64,000 nucleotides of DNA from Bifidobacterium goeldii (GCF_003951095.1 NZ_QXGL01000003.1:124001-188000); one strand, 5' to 3'. Positions 8,197 through 17,334 are shown, numbered from the stretch's first letter. A program made the numbers and translations. The notes: generated from the letters alone by a model not told the origin.

Positions 8197-9965
8197 GGAT
8201 GAATTTCCGCAACACCTTGCGTAGCAAGGCAATGCACAGTGCATCATGGTTCCGTCTGCGCGTTTCAGCTCTATCTCAATCTCGACGTGCGATTATCATA
8301 CCGTCTCTCCTCACTGTTGTAGCGCTTATGATGACGCTTACTGCAGTACCAGGAGCTCGCGCTGCTTGGTTTGCCGCCGATTCACCTGATTCAGCAACGG
8401 TGACTATCGCAGACATTACTGATTTTCATGGGCATATTGAACGCGGAACCGACGTGGCTCGCGCGTTCGAAATCGCGAGAAGTCACAATCCTGGGGCGAT
8501 GATTCCTGTCTCTGCAGGAGACCTGGTAGGAGGCTCTCCATACGATTCCGCATCCCAAAACGATGAACCGACTTTACGTATGGCTCAGGCATGGGGTTTG
8601 CACATTTCCGCATTGGGCAACCACGAACTTGACCGTGGTGTGCATGATTTCAACGAACGTATTGCCGATCCAGCTCATGGCATTGATTGGCTGTGTGCTA
8701 ACGCGCGTAAAACGGTCAAAACCAACCGGCTGAAAGATTATGTGATTCGTACGGTCAATGGGCGACGCATCGCCTTTATTGGTGCAATCACCGATGCACT
8801 ACGAGCAGTAACAACCCCAAGCATTATGAGGGATATTACGCTTGACGAACCGGCTGTGGGCGCTATTAATCGTGTTGCCGATCAGCTGTCTGATGGCAAC
8901 GAATCTAATGGTGAAGCAGATGCTATTGTAGTGCTGCTCCACGCGGACGCCGAAGCCGCTACAAAAAAGGGTGTGAAGGGGCTCAACCGTAATGTTGACC
9001 TCGTGTATGCCGGTCACAGTCACGCTGTGAAATCTGGCCGAACAGCAGCAGGTGCTCCCGTAATTGAAGCGGGCAGTTTTGGTGCTGATATGGCTGTCCA
9101 AGATTTGACAATCACCGGCTATGGGCGTCACGCACATGTGAGCGTCAACAATGTTGATTTAGGCAATGGTGCTGAACACACCAGTGTTGCCGGCGTTATG
9201 AGCGTAACTGGGCTTGCCGCACACCCGAAGCAGGCAGCATGGTTGTCAGCTGGGGCAGCAGGAGACACAGCCGTATCTCAATGTGAGCGTATCGTCGCTG
9301 ACGCTGAGCGCGCAGCCGCTCGCAAAGGATCCCAGGTAGTAGGAACTATCGCGCCCGGATCGTATTTCGGCAAAGTCACCAACGCAGAAAGCTCGCTCGG
9401 CATGCTGGTAGCCGATGCGCAACGCGAGGAGATCTTGCAGCGCGTGCCACATGTGAACGGTATGCAATCGAGCATACCGGTCGTCGGTTTTTCCAATAAC
9501 GGTAGTTTGCGTACGAGGAATCTTGATGCCAATGGTGATGGGCGTATCACGTTACGTGAGGTAGACAGCATGCTGGCATTGCAATTCCATACGGCATACG
9601 TGACCCTCACGGGCAAGCAGTTGCGCGCTGCGCTCGCACAGCAGTGGCGCGAACATGATGGGCGTACGGTGGTGGGGTGGCTTGGCGTTTCCTCAAACGT
9701 GTCCTACCGCTATGTGATGCGCGATCAGAGCACCGGCAAGCATGATGATGACCGCTTTGTTGACATCGTGGACTTGACCATTGACGGGCAGCTAATCGAC
9801 GATGATGATACTGTGATCGCCGCTGGTAATTCGTTCTTGCTGCAAGGCGGTGACCGATACACTGCGTTCCGGTTAGGACGTGACTATCGAGAGCTGAACG
9901 TGGGATATAACCAAGCCTTGATCGATTATCTTGAACATCATCCGCGTCTTGAATCCTTCAGATAG
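8190..9965 (+). CDS. Secreted bifunctional metallophosphatase/5'-nucleotidase
   Basis: 591-residue exported calcineurin-like phosphoesterase. A long basic N-region and hydrophobic segment (AIIIPSLLTVVALMMTLTAV, ending GARA) form the signal peptide. Metal-ligand motifs are present in order: DFHGH, GDLVGG, GNHELD, LLHAD and GHSH. A 5_nucleotid_C domain follows (NNGSLRT... LTGKQLRAALAQ). An EF-hand-like loop DANGDGRITLRE is inserted just after NNGSLRTRNL. No LPxTG anchor is seen, so the protein is probably released or loosely attached. GTG 8190 is chosen as a leaderless start; ATG 8199 is possible. The 3' end overlaps the convergent LysR gene by 28 bases. Confidence 0.85.
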   Translation: MSRMNFRNTLRSKAMHSASWFRLRVSALSQSRRAIIIPSLLTVVALMMTLTAVPGARAAWFAADSPDSATVTIADITDFHGHIERGTDVARAFEIARSHNPGAMIPVSAGDLVGGSPYDSASQNDEPTLRMAQAWGLHISALGNHELDRGVHDFNERIADPAHGIDWLCANARKTVKTNRLKDYVIRTVNGRRIAFIGAITDALRAVTTPSIMRDITLDEPAVGAINRVADQLSDGNESNGEADAIVVLLHADAEAATKKGVKGLNRNVDLVYAGHSHAVKSGRTAAGAPVIEAGSFGADMAVQDLTITGYGRHAHVSVNNVDLGNGAEHTSVAGVMSVTGLAAHPKQAAWLSAGAAGDTAVSQCERIVADAERAAARKGSQVVGTIAPGSYFGKVTNAESSLGMLVADAQREEILQRVPHVNGMQSSIPVVGFSNNGSLRTRNLDANGDGRITLREVDSMLALQFHTAYVTLTGKQLRAALAQQWREHDGRTVVGWLGVSSNVSYRYVMRDQSTGKHDDDRFVDIVDLTIDGQLIDDDDTVIAAGNSFLLQGGDRYTAFRLGRDYRELNVGYNQALIDYLEHHPRLESFR

Positions 9966-10807
9966 TCAAGAAACTCGCGTTGCAACCCGGTCAGCCTGCC
10001 CGGCCGATAGCACAAGTCAATACTTGCCTGCACGTGAGGGCTAATGCTGATAAGCGCCACACGCGGATCAGCAGGCACAATACGTCGCATGAGCAGCGAC
10101 ACACCCACGCCTTGCGCCACATAATCGACGATATTGGCAATCTGACTATCAGTGCCGACGATGTTAGGCTCAAATCCGGCCGTGCGACACAGTTCGACGC
10201 AGTCCAAGTATGGCCGAGAATCCTTCGGTTCGAAGAAGAACCGCTCATTGGCAAGTTCGCTAACACTCACTGACGCGCGCCGAGCGAGCGGATGCGCTTT
10301 GGCAACAACAAGCACCATATGATCGCGTGCGATTGGCAAACGAGTAAACGAATGTGTGCCGCTATCGTTTTTAATGAACGCAAAATCGCAGCGCCCTTCA
10401 TCGAGCATGACTTCCAGGTCTTCAGAACGGGAAGTAAATACGCTACAACGGTGATTCGTGTCGCGCATAAACGCAGAAATTAGACTCGTAAGCCCGTATT
10501 CGGAAGCTGATGGAATCATGCCGAATGCCAGCGAATTGCCGTTCGAAAAATTACGTGCCAGTTGCGCGTCAAAAGCATCCTGTACGTCAGCGATTTTGTC
10601 AGCGTACGTTAAATATAGCGAGCCAACTGCGGTGAGCCTCACTTCGCGCGTGGTGCGTTCAAAAAGGCGGAATCCCAACGATTCTTCCAGATTATGAATG
10701 CGTTTTGTCAACGACGATTGACTAATACCTAACGAGCGTGCTGCTTCAGTGAAATTATGATATTGCGCCACCGCAAGAAAACTCTCGAGATACTCCAGAT
10801 GCATCAT
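9938..10807 (-). CDS. LysR-family transcriptional regulator
   Basis: 289-residue LTTR. The N-terminal winged helix-turn-helix is clear: FLAVAQYHNFTEAARSLGISQSSLTKRIHNLEESLGFRLFERT. Residues from about 90 form the periplasmic-binding-like co-inducer domain. The start at 10807 (MMHLEYLESF) is preceded by GGTGAAAGG; two more upstream in-frame ATG codons are less likely. It is divergent from the amidohydrolase operon, and a T-N11-A palindrome lies between them, so it probably senses the substrate or an intermediate of that operon. Its stop overlaps the end of the convergent phosphoesterase gene. Confidence 0.92.
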   Translation of the reverse strand: MMHLEYLESFLAVAQYHNFTEAARSLGISQSSLTKRIHNLEESLGFRLFERTTREVRLTAVGSLYLTYADKIADVQDAFDAQLARNFSNGNSLAFGMIPSASEYGLTSLISAFMRDTNHRCSVFTSRSEDLEVMLDEGRCDFAFIKNDSGTHSFTRLPIARDHMVLVVAKAHPLARRASVSVSELANERFFFEPKDSRPYLDCVELCRTAGFEPNIVGTDSQIANIVDYVAQGVGVSLLMRRIVPADPRVALISISPHVQASIDLCYRPGRLTGLQREFLDYLKDSRRG

Positions 10808-10959
10808 GACAAAGCCTTTCACCATCAATCAAGGTGCACGCGAATGGCATACACGAGTAGGGGAGCGCGGTCAGATGAATCATTGCAAACTCGTGCGTGG
10901 CGGCAATGCCATGCGTGTGTGCCATGAAGTATCGTTCAACGCTTACGCCTATTGTATTT

Positions 10960-10974
10960 ATTCCAATAAGGAAT
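10960..10974. promoter_or_regulatory. LysR-type T-N11-A box
   Basis: ATTCC-AATAA-GGAAT is a perfect palindrome with the T-N11-A layout of LysR operators. It lies 153 bases upstream of the regulator start and 161 bases upstream of the amidohydrolase start, in the region of the divergent promoters. Confidence 0.6.
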
Positions 10975-11134
10975 GACTACAAGCGTGTCGCCGATGAATG
11001 AAACCAGCATGCAAGCGTACCTTTACGGGTATTGGATCGGTTCGGCCGCACTCGCCGGAGAGTGTGGCAGGGATTCAACAGATGAAACCCCGCGCCTCAC
11101 GCTCGCGCATACCAACAAAGGAGTTGAGCGACGA

Positions 11135-12163
11135 ATGACCATTGATTCCAATGTGTACTGGCTCCCCGGCGAGCTATTCACCGACAATGACATGCTCGGA
11201 CATTTCTTACGCTGCGTACCGCAAACCTACGGCACACGCGCATTGACGAAGCACACTGATGATGGGCTCGCAATCGTCATAGAAAAGCCCAACGGCATGC
11301 ACAATTTCGATTACTTCGAACACGATTACGACCTCGACCGTCAGCTTGCCGACATGGATGAGGCTGGCATCGACGTAGCCGTGCTCAAACTGCCAGGCGT
11401 TCAAGAATGGCTAGACCTCGACTTGTGCCGCCAATTCAATACCCTCGCTGCCGCCCGCCAAGAGGCTGCAAACGGACGTCAAGTGGCGCTCGCTGTCGTG
11501 CCTCCCATCGCTGACGATGCGGTCGTAGCCGAGTTGAAACGCTGCCGTGACGAACTTCATCTGCACGGTGTACAGCTGTCGGCACATTATGGCGAACACT
11601 ATTTAGACGACGCAATGTATCGCCCACTGTTGCGCGCAATCGCCGACCTTGACATGACCGCGTACGTGCATCAGACACCATTGCCAGTCGATTGGCATTC
11701 GCTCACCGATTACAACAACGTGCGCCGCAGCCTCGGCCGCTGCATTGATCAACTCACTGCGGTAAGCCGCGAGATCTTCAGCGATTTGTTCGATGAGCTA
11801 CCGACGTTGCGCATGGTACATTCCATGCTCGGCGGCGCATTCTTCGCCTACCGTACGATGCTATTCCCCACCGACTCAGGCGGAGGCCGCTTCAGCGTTG
11901 ATAATGGTGGTCCGGCTGCACATTTGCGCAACAACATCTTCTTCGAAATGTCCCACGCCCAGCCATGGGGCACAGACGCGCTCGAATTAGCAGTAACGAT
12001 GCTTGGCGCTGACCGTATCATCTACGGTTCCTCCTACCCAGTGAAGAAGATTTGGCTCACCGGCGGTCCAAGCACCGTCCGCGACCTTACTATCAACGAC
12101 ACTGACCGCAATCGCATACTTTCCGACAATGCTGCCCACCTCTACGACATTGACATTCGATAA
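11135..12163 (+). CDS. Amidohydrolase-related TIM-barrel protein with altered metal site
   Basis: 342-residue protein of the amidohydrolase-2 (ACMSD-like) superfamily. It keeps barrel landmarks: VHQTPLP with His179, MVHSMLGGAF with His229 and the strand-8 region IIYGSSYP. The N-terminal metal motif (normally DxHxH or ExH) reads DSNVYW here, so both His are missing, and the strand-8 Asp (GSDYP in typical members) is Ser300. The usual metal-dependent hydrolase or decarboxylase chemistry is therefore uncertain. The ORF is open to 10973, but AAAGGAG at 11117-11123 supports ATG 11135, and the upstream part holds the operator. First gene of a four-gene operon with transporter, hydrolase and SDR. 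Confidence 0.75.
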   Translation: MTIDSNVYWLPGELFTDNDMLGHFLRCVPQTYGTRALTKHTDDGLAIVIEKPNGMHNFDYFEHDYDLDRQLADMDEAGIDVAVLKLPGVQEWLDLDLCRQFNTLAAARQEAANGRQVALAVVPPIADDAVVAELKRCRDELHLHGVQLSAHYGEHYLDDAMYRPLLRAIADLDMTAYVHQTPLPVDWHSLTDYNNVRRSLGRCIDQLTAVSREIFSDLFDELPTLRMVHSMLGGAFFAYRTMLFPTDSGGGRFSVDNGGPAAHLRNNIFFEMSHAQPWGTDALELAVTMLGADRIIYGSSYPVKKIWLTGGPSTVRDLTINDTDRNRILSDNAAHLYDIDIR

Positions 12164-12190
12164 CATCATCAGGGACAAGGAAAGGATTCA

Positions 12191-13609
12191 ATGATGAATC
12201 GCACCGAAACTGAACCACAAATCATTACAGGAAAAATCCCAGTAGTCTCCAAACTAGCCTACGGTCTAGGCGATGCGTCAACCACACTGCTACGCATCGT
12301 GATCATGACCTACCTCACGTTCTTCTATACGGATGTAGCCAAACTTGACCCGCTCGCCGTCGGCACAATGATGCTGGTCACGCAGATCGTCAACCTTGTC
12401 TCCGCGCCGGTTATTGGCGTGCTCGTCGATCGCACACACACCAAGCGCGGCCAATCCCGCCCATGGTTCCTCGGCGTAGCGGTACCACTCGGTATCTTCG
12501 GCGCACTATGCTTCTGCACGCCAAATCTAAGCCCTGCATGGCGACTCGCCTTCGCCTACCTGACGTACAACGGCTACAACATTGCCAACAACGCACTGCA
12601 CATTCCGCTCGGCTCCATCCTGCCGAACATGAGCACTGATCCGAACGAGCGCCTGTCCGCCAACTCGTGGCGCATGAACCTCGGCCAGTGCGCTGGCGCG
12701 CTCTCCGCACTCATCACCGTCCCGCTGGTTACTTGGATTGGCCAGGGTAATGAGCCTCGCGGCTACTTCGGCACCGCCTGCCTGTACGGCGCATTCGCTG
12801 TCGCGTGCACGCTGTTCTGCTACTTCGCTATCCACGAGAACGTTATGCCTGAAGATCAGGCTAAGGCTGAAGGCAAGACTCAGCGTCAAAAGGGCAGCCT
12901 CAAGCATGATCTCGCCGGCCTCAAATACAACCTGCCGCTCTACCTGCTGCTGATCGTCGATTTCATGAACGCCATGTTCACCACTATCAGCAACTCCGGC
13001 CTCATGTACTACCTCAAGTACCAGGTGCACAACGTGGCGCTCATGCCAACCGTCTCCGTGCTGTCCTACCTCGCCATCATTGTGATCGCCGCCGTGCCAA
13101 CGCTTAACAAGCGTTTCACCAAGCGCGTCCTGTTCATCTTCGGCTTGCTGTCGATCATCATCGGTCGTGTAGTCATGATCGCGTTCCCGAGCAGCGTTAT
13201 CGCCCTGTACATTGGCATGATCATCACTGGTCTCGCACTCGGTTTCGGCACTGCACTGGTGTACACGATGGTCGCCGACTGCATCGACTACGGCGAATAC
13301 CGCACCGGCGCTCGCAGCTCCGGCCTAACCTACTCGCTGAGCTCCATGCTAGAAGGTATCGCTACCGGTGTAGGTGCAGCTCTCGTCGGGTACGTGCTCA
13401 AGTGGGGTGGCTATGATGCGAACCTTACTGATCAGAGCTCGTCTGCCATGACCGCTATTCACGCAGTGTTCCTGTATATTCCGATCGCCTGCTGCGCGGT
13501 TTCGCTGATCGCACTGTGCTTCTACAAGCTTGATCACAAGCTGCCGGAAGTCAACAAGGTGCTTGCTGAGCGTCACGCCGATCAGAGCGCTGCGATCGCT
13601 GCTGAATGA
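12191..13609 (+). CDS. GPH-family cation symporter (MFS)
   Basis: 472-residue membrane protein with about 12 transmembrane segments. The N-terminal signature KLAYGLGDASTTLLRIVIMTYLTFFYTDV and the loop DRTHTKRGQSRPW (melibiose-carrier-type D(K/R)(T)..RGR(F/W)RPW) identify the glycoside-pentoside-hexuronide:cation symporter family. AAGGAAAGG precedes the first of two ATG codons, 27 bases after the amidohydrolase. Members import glycosides or other small carbohydrates with H+ or Na+. No glycosidase accompanies it, so the substrate may be an unusual compound acted on by the adjacent enzymes. Confidence 0.9.
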   Translation: MMNRTETEPQIITGKIPVVSKLAYGLGDASTTLLRIVIMTYLTFFYTDVAKLDPLAVGTMMLVTQIVNLVSAPVIGVLVDRTHTKRGQSRPWFLGVAVPLGIFGALCFCTPNLSPAWRLAFAYLTYNGYNIANNALHIPLGSILPNMSTDPNERLSANSWRMNLGQCAGALSALITVPLVTWIGQGNEPRGYFGTACLYGAFAVACTLFCYFAIHENVMPEDQAKAEGKTQRQKGSLKHDLAGLKYNLPLYLLLIVDFMNAMFTTISNSGLMYYLKYQVHNVALMPTVSVLSYLAIIVIAAVPTLNKRFTKRVLFIFGLLSIIIGRVVMIAFPSSVIALYIGMIITGLALGFGTALVYTMVADCIDYGEYRTGARSSGLTYSLSSMLEGIATGVGAALVGYVLKWGGYDANLTDQSSSAMTAIHAVFLYIPIACCAVSLIALCFYKLDHKLPEVNKVLAERHADQSAAIAAE

Positions 13610-13644
13610 CGGATTCGCATATCGTCAACGCACGATGACCATAC

Positions 13645-13683
13645 TGCCGGAGCGGAGTATCTACGATGTTCTTCGCTCCGGCA
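13645..13683 (+). other. Intercistronic stem-loop
   Basis: TGCCGGAGCGGA pairs with TTCGCTCCGGCA (11 of 12 bases) between the transporter and hydrolase genes, just before the AAGGA of the hydrolase. No T tract follows, so a role in mRNA stability or partial attenuation is more likely than full termination. Confidence 0.5.
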
Positions 13684-13707
13684 CCGGTGAAAGGACAATG
13701 ACCACAA

Positions 13708-14973
13708 ATGACTAACAATGTTGTGACTATTGGTAACGAATATATTCCGCTCACACCTTTCCAAGGTGTTGTTGTTTATCGCCCAGTGGACGAGCATGCT
13801 CGCATTGGCGTGACCATTATGCTCATGCACTCCGATGACGTGTACCACGGTTTTGTGCCAGCCCCTGAACTCGCTCAACGCGGATTTACAGTAGTGACCT
13901 CTACCATTCAGCATGCCGCTGAAACATTGGATGAGAAGATCACGGATCTTGCACGTGCAGTGGATTGGGCTAAGCAGCACATGCCGAACAATCGGCTGAT
14001 ATTACTCGGTCATTCCGGTGGTGCGACGTTGATGAGTGCCTACCAAGCTATCGCTGAACGCGGAGAGCAAGTATTCCAAGACGAGCATCGCATTATCAAG
14101 CTCAGTCATATCGGCCCGCTCACCCCAGCGGACGGCATTATGCTGCTTGACTCAAACTTTGGCAACGGCGTCATGTCACTATTGAGTTTGGAGCCGGGGC
14201 TCGCTGATCCTGACGATGCGCGCACGCTGAAAGCCGATTACGATCTGTTTGCTGAAACGAACGGGTGGGTGAATGAGACTGAAGGCGCGCATTACTCGCC
14301 TGAATTTGTCGCTCGCTATGTTGCCGCACAAGCCGCACGCAATGATCAGCTGATCGACTACGCACTGTCCCGTCTGCGTTTAATCGAAGCTGGCGAAGGA
14401 CGATTCGAAGACGATGAGCCAATGACCATTCTCGGCGGCAACCAGTTTGCGCCCTGTAACCGACTCTTCCCGCAAGATCTCGCGTATTTGAGCCATACCG
14501 AACATGAATGGCCCATCATTCACGCAGATGGCACGATCAGCGAGGAAATTGTTGCCTCAAAGCGTCGGCCGCGCTATTCGCCAGCACCAACACGTATCAA
14601 CGGACTATCGACTAAGCAGACGACTGTGCGTAGCTTCTTAACGAATTTCGCCGTACGTACTCATGGGTTTAATTATGATGCTTCGCGCGTCAACGGTATT
14701 GACTGGGATAGCGCTTACTGCAATACGCCCGGCAATGTTCAACATATTGCTGTACCAGCGCTCATTATGGGCAATACTGGTAGCTACGAATTCATGGCTG
14801 CAGAACAGATTTACGCGAATATTGCCAGCACGGATAAGACGCTGACTTTTGTGGAAGGCGCTTCGCATAACTTCACGCCTGAAACCTCAGCGGAAGAATA
14901 CCCCGGACAGTTCGGTGACACGGTGACGCACTGCTTCGACTTTGTTGCACACTGGCTGAAGGAAAGGTTCTAG
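13708..14973 (+). CDS. Alpha/beta hydrolase
   Basis: 421-residue alpha/beta-hydrolase fold protein. The nucleophile elbow is LLGHSGG (Ser near residue 102) and the catalytic His is in GASHNFTPE near the C-terminus. It is longer than the usual 250-300 residues because of an inserted helical region (about 140-330) that would form a lid over the substrate. No signal peptide, so it is cytoplasmic and acts after import. AAGGA lies 12 bases upstream; a five-codon ORF starting at 13698 overlaps the start. Third gene of the amidohydrolase operon. The ester or C-C substrate is unknown. Confidence 0.8.
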   Translation: MTNNVVTIGNEYIPLTPFQGVVVYRPVDEHARIGVTIMLMHSDDVYHGFVPAPELAQRGFTVVTSTIQHAAETLDEKITDLARAVDWAKQHMPNNRLILLGHSGGATLMSAYQAIAERGEQVFQDEHRIIKLSHIGPLTPADGIMLLDSNFGNGVMSLLSLEPGLADPDDARTLKADYDLFAETNGWVNETEGAHYSPEFVARYVAAQAARNDQLIDYALSRLRLIEAGEGRFEDDEPMTILGGNQFAPCNRLFPQDLAYLSHTEHEWPIIHADGTISEEIVASKRRPRYSPAPTRINGLSTKQTTVRSFLTNFAVRTHGFNYDASRVNGIDWDSAYCNTPGNVQHIAVPALIMGNTGSYEFMAAEQIYANIASTDKTLTFVEGASHNFTPETSAEEYPGQFGDTVTHCFDFVAHWLKERF

Positions 14974-14974
14974 T

Positions 14975-15733
14975 ATGACCGCACACGACGAAGCCACATG
15001 TGACGCGGAGCGTGACATGGAGCGCGACATGGAACCAGTGCCGCATTGGCGACTACTCAACGGCACAACAATCGTCATGTCTGGTGCCACCAAAGGCCCC
15101 GGCGCACAAGTCGCACTAGCCTTAGCAGAACGAGGCGCAAATATCTGCCTGCTGACCCACAATCCGCAGGACGCAGCAGCACTGGTAACCCGCATCGACG
15201 CAGTAGGCGGTCATGGATACGCTCTGCCGTGCATGGTTGACGATGACAATGCGTTGAACGCTGCCTTGGATAAAACGCAACAGCATTTTGGAACAGGAAT
15301 CAACGCGCTATTCACCAACATGGGCCTCATGCCCGCTTTCCACGAGTATCCGCGAGCGCGAATGAGCGAACTCAGTGGTGATCAGTGGAGTGCCTACATG
15401 AACGGTACTGCGCGCGGTGTATTCGTTAGCACAGCGCTCGCCATGCGACGCATGGTCAAACAACCGCACGGTGGTGTCATCATCAACACGGCACTGTACG
15501 GCCTGCAAGCCAAGCCTGATTTGGCGTTGTATGCCGCGTCGCGAGGCGCGATTCGCGCACTCGTGGATACAGTCAATGCTGAATGTAAGGCAGACAATGT
15601 GCCAGTGAGTGCACACTTGCTGGTATGCGAGCAGGATATTGAAACCTGTACGAACGTGCTCGCCGCGTGGGTTGTGCGTTTATGTGAGGATGAGCAGCAT
15701 CACTACGATGGTGTGATCACCATCAGTGCGTAG
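14975..15733 (+). CDS. Short-chain dehydrogenase/reductase-like protein
   Basis: 252-residue Rossmann-fold SDR. The cofactor loop reads SGATKGPG (family TGxxxGxG). The catalytic Tyr is Tyr186 in YAASRGA, but the YxxxK lysine is Arg190, and the usual Ser of the IINxSS strand is missing (IINTALYG). Two of three classical catalytic residues thus differ. AAGGAAAGG precedes ATG 14975, which begins two bases after the hydrolase stop, so the two are translated together. Last gene of the operon; oxidation or reduction of a hydrolysis product is the natural guess, but activity may be lost or changed. Confidence 0.8.
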   Translation: MTAHDEATCDAERDMERDMEPVPHWRLLNGTTIVMSGATKGPGAQVALALAERGANICLLTHNPQDAAALVTRIDAVGGHGYALPCMVDDDNALNAALDKTQQHFGTGINALFTNMGLMPAFHEYPRARMSELSGDQWSAYMNGTARGVFVSTALAMRRMVKQPHGGVIINTALYGLQAKPDLALYAASRGAIRALVDTVNAECKADNVPVSAHLLVCEQDIETCTNVLAAWVVRLCEDEQHHYDGVITISA

Positions 15734-15759
15734 TGCTATCGGCGCGCACTGTAATGGCG

Positions 15760-15801
15760 AATGGCCGTGCGATCAAGCATATGGTTTGATCGCACGGCCA
15801 T
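15760..15801 (+). terminator. Terminator of the amidohydrolase operon
   Basis: Perfect 17-bp inverted repeat, AATGGCCGTGCGATCAA and its complement, with an 8-base loop, 26 bases after the SDR stop. T-rich tract is weak. Confidence 0.65.
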
Positions 15802-15832
15802 TATGCAATTGCACTATCAATTGGAGCAGTAA

Positions 15833-15886
15833 CAATACAGCCGGTTACGGTATTCATATCATCGAATACCATAACCGGCTGTATTG
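15833..15886. terminator. Second stem-loop, bidirectional terminator
   Basis: A 23-bp inverted repeat (arms 15833-15855 and 15864-15886, starting CAATACAGCCGGTTA) with one mismatch and an 8-base loop. It lies between the SDR gene and the convergent DUF349 gene and can serve both. Confidence 0.75.
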
Positions 15887-15909
15887 TGATTACAGGCTTA
15901 GCCTAACGC

Positions 15910-17334
15910 TTACTTAATCGCGTTCAGCCACTGCTCCTTCGTAGCCTTCTCAGCCTCGAGCTTCGCCTTCTTCTTCGGGTCAGACTCGGCGGCGATCTGC
16001 GCGTCAAGCTCAGCAAGCTGAGCGTTCAGCTGCTCTTCGAAGCTGGACTTACGAGCGTCAGCCTCCGGATCAGACTTCTTCCAAGCAGCATCCTCAACAG
16101 CCTTAATCTGCTTATCAACAGCATCAAGACGGCCCTCAATGCGGCGCATGTCGTCACGCGGCACGTAACCGATCTGATCCCACTCTTCCTGAATCGCAGC
16201 AAGAGCCTGACGAGCCTTCTTAGCAGCAGCCTCATCTGCCACCGGCACCAGAGCCTCAGCCTTCACCAGCAGCTCTTCCTTCTTCGCCAGATTCTCCTTC
16301 TCAGAAGAAGAAATCTGATCACGATCAGCCTGACGAGCGTTAAAGAACGTGTCAGCAGCCTCACGGAACTTCGCCCACAGAGCGTCATCCTCGTTGTGAC
16401 CAGCACGGCCAGCCTTCTTCCAACGATCCATCAGCTCGTTGAACTTGTGCGAAGTCTCGCCCCAAGCAGTCGAATCCTTCAGCTCATTTGCTTCAGCAAT
16501 AATCGCTTCCTTAGCGGCCTTAGCAGCATTACGCTCATTGTCACGAGCCTGCGCCCACTTACGACGAGCCTGGTTGAACGTCGTGCGAGCAGCAGAGAAA
16601 CGCTTCCACAGAGCATCAGCCTGCGCCTTATCAATACGCACAGTCGTACGCTGATGCTGCTGCCACTGGTCAAACAGCGAACGGAACTTATCGGCAGTGG
16701 AACGCCAATTCGTCTGGTCGCCCAGCGAAGCAGCAAGCTCCTCAGCCTTCTCCACAATCTTCGTGCGCTCTTCCACAGCCTTCGCTACCGCAGCCTTACG
16801 AGCCTCGGCAAGCTCAGTCTTACGAGCCTCAGCAGCAGCCTTCAGCTCAGCCAGCTGAGTCCTCAAAGCAACAAGATCACCCACAGCAGCCGGCTGTTCA
16901 GTCTCCTGCTCAAGCGTCTTAATCGTCTCGTCAATCTCATGCGTCTTCACCGTCGGCGTGCTCAAACGCGCAGCCAACAGATCCAGCTTCGCCTTGAGAT
17001 CAAGGTAACGGCGAGCATACAGCGACAGCGCCTCTTCCTGAGAAGCGTCGGGGAACTGGCCCACCTCACGCTCAGCATCGCCGTCCTTAACATACACGGT
17101 GCCGTTATCGTCCACACGGCCGAAAGCTTCAGCAGCCTTCACATCCGCGTCAGAGTAGCCGTTTGCGGCAGGTGCAGCCGGAGCAGCATGCTTCGTGCCC
17201 TTCTTCGCAAAAGCAGCAGGCGAAGGTGCATGCGGCTTAGGCACCGGGGCCGGTTTCGGGGCTGCGGCAGGCGTCGCTGCCTGCGGGGTAGGTACGGTGG
17301 TGTTCTCGGATGTGGTGGCAGTCTCGTCAGCCAT
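15910..17334 (-). CDS. DUF349 domain-containing protein
   Basis: 474-residue protein starting MADETATTSENTT. An Ala/Pro-rich disordered N-terminus (to about 70) is followed by almost continuous charged helices with several DUF349 repeats, each with a W-(R/G)-x-T/S core such as LGDQTNWRSTADKFRSLFDQW and STAWGETSHKFNELMDRWK. The C-terminus is a coiled coil. DUF349 proteins are widespread in actinobacteria; no biochemical role can be stated from the sequence. AAGGAGC lies before ATG 17334; the ORF is open further upstream but overlaps the divergent hisS promoter and gene. Confidence 0.88.
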   Translation of the reverse strand: MADETATTSENTTVPTPQAATPAAAPKPAPVPKPHAPSPAAFAKKGTKHAAPAAPAANGYSDADVKAAEAFGRVDDNGTVYVKDGDAEREVGQFPDASQEEALSLYARRYLDLKAKLDLLAARLSTPTVKTHEIDETIKTLEQETEQPAAVGDLVALRTQLAELKAAAEARKTELAEARKAAVAKAVEERTKIVEKAEELAASLGDQTNWRSTADKFRSLFDQWQQHQRTTVRIDKAQADALWKRFSAARTTFNQARRKWAQARDNERNAAKAAKEAIIAEANELKDSTAWGETSHKFNELMDRWKKAGRAGHNEDDALWAKFREAADTFFNARQADRDQISSSEKENLAKKEELLVKAEALVPVADEAAAKKARQALAAIQEEWDQIGYVPRDDMRRIEGRLDAVDKQIKAVEDAAWKKSDPEADARKSSFEEQLNAQLAELDAQIAAESDPKKKAKLEAEKATKEQWLNAIK

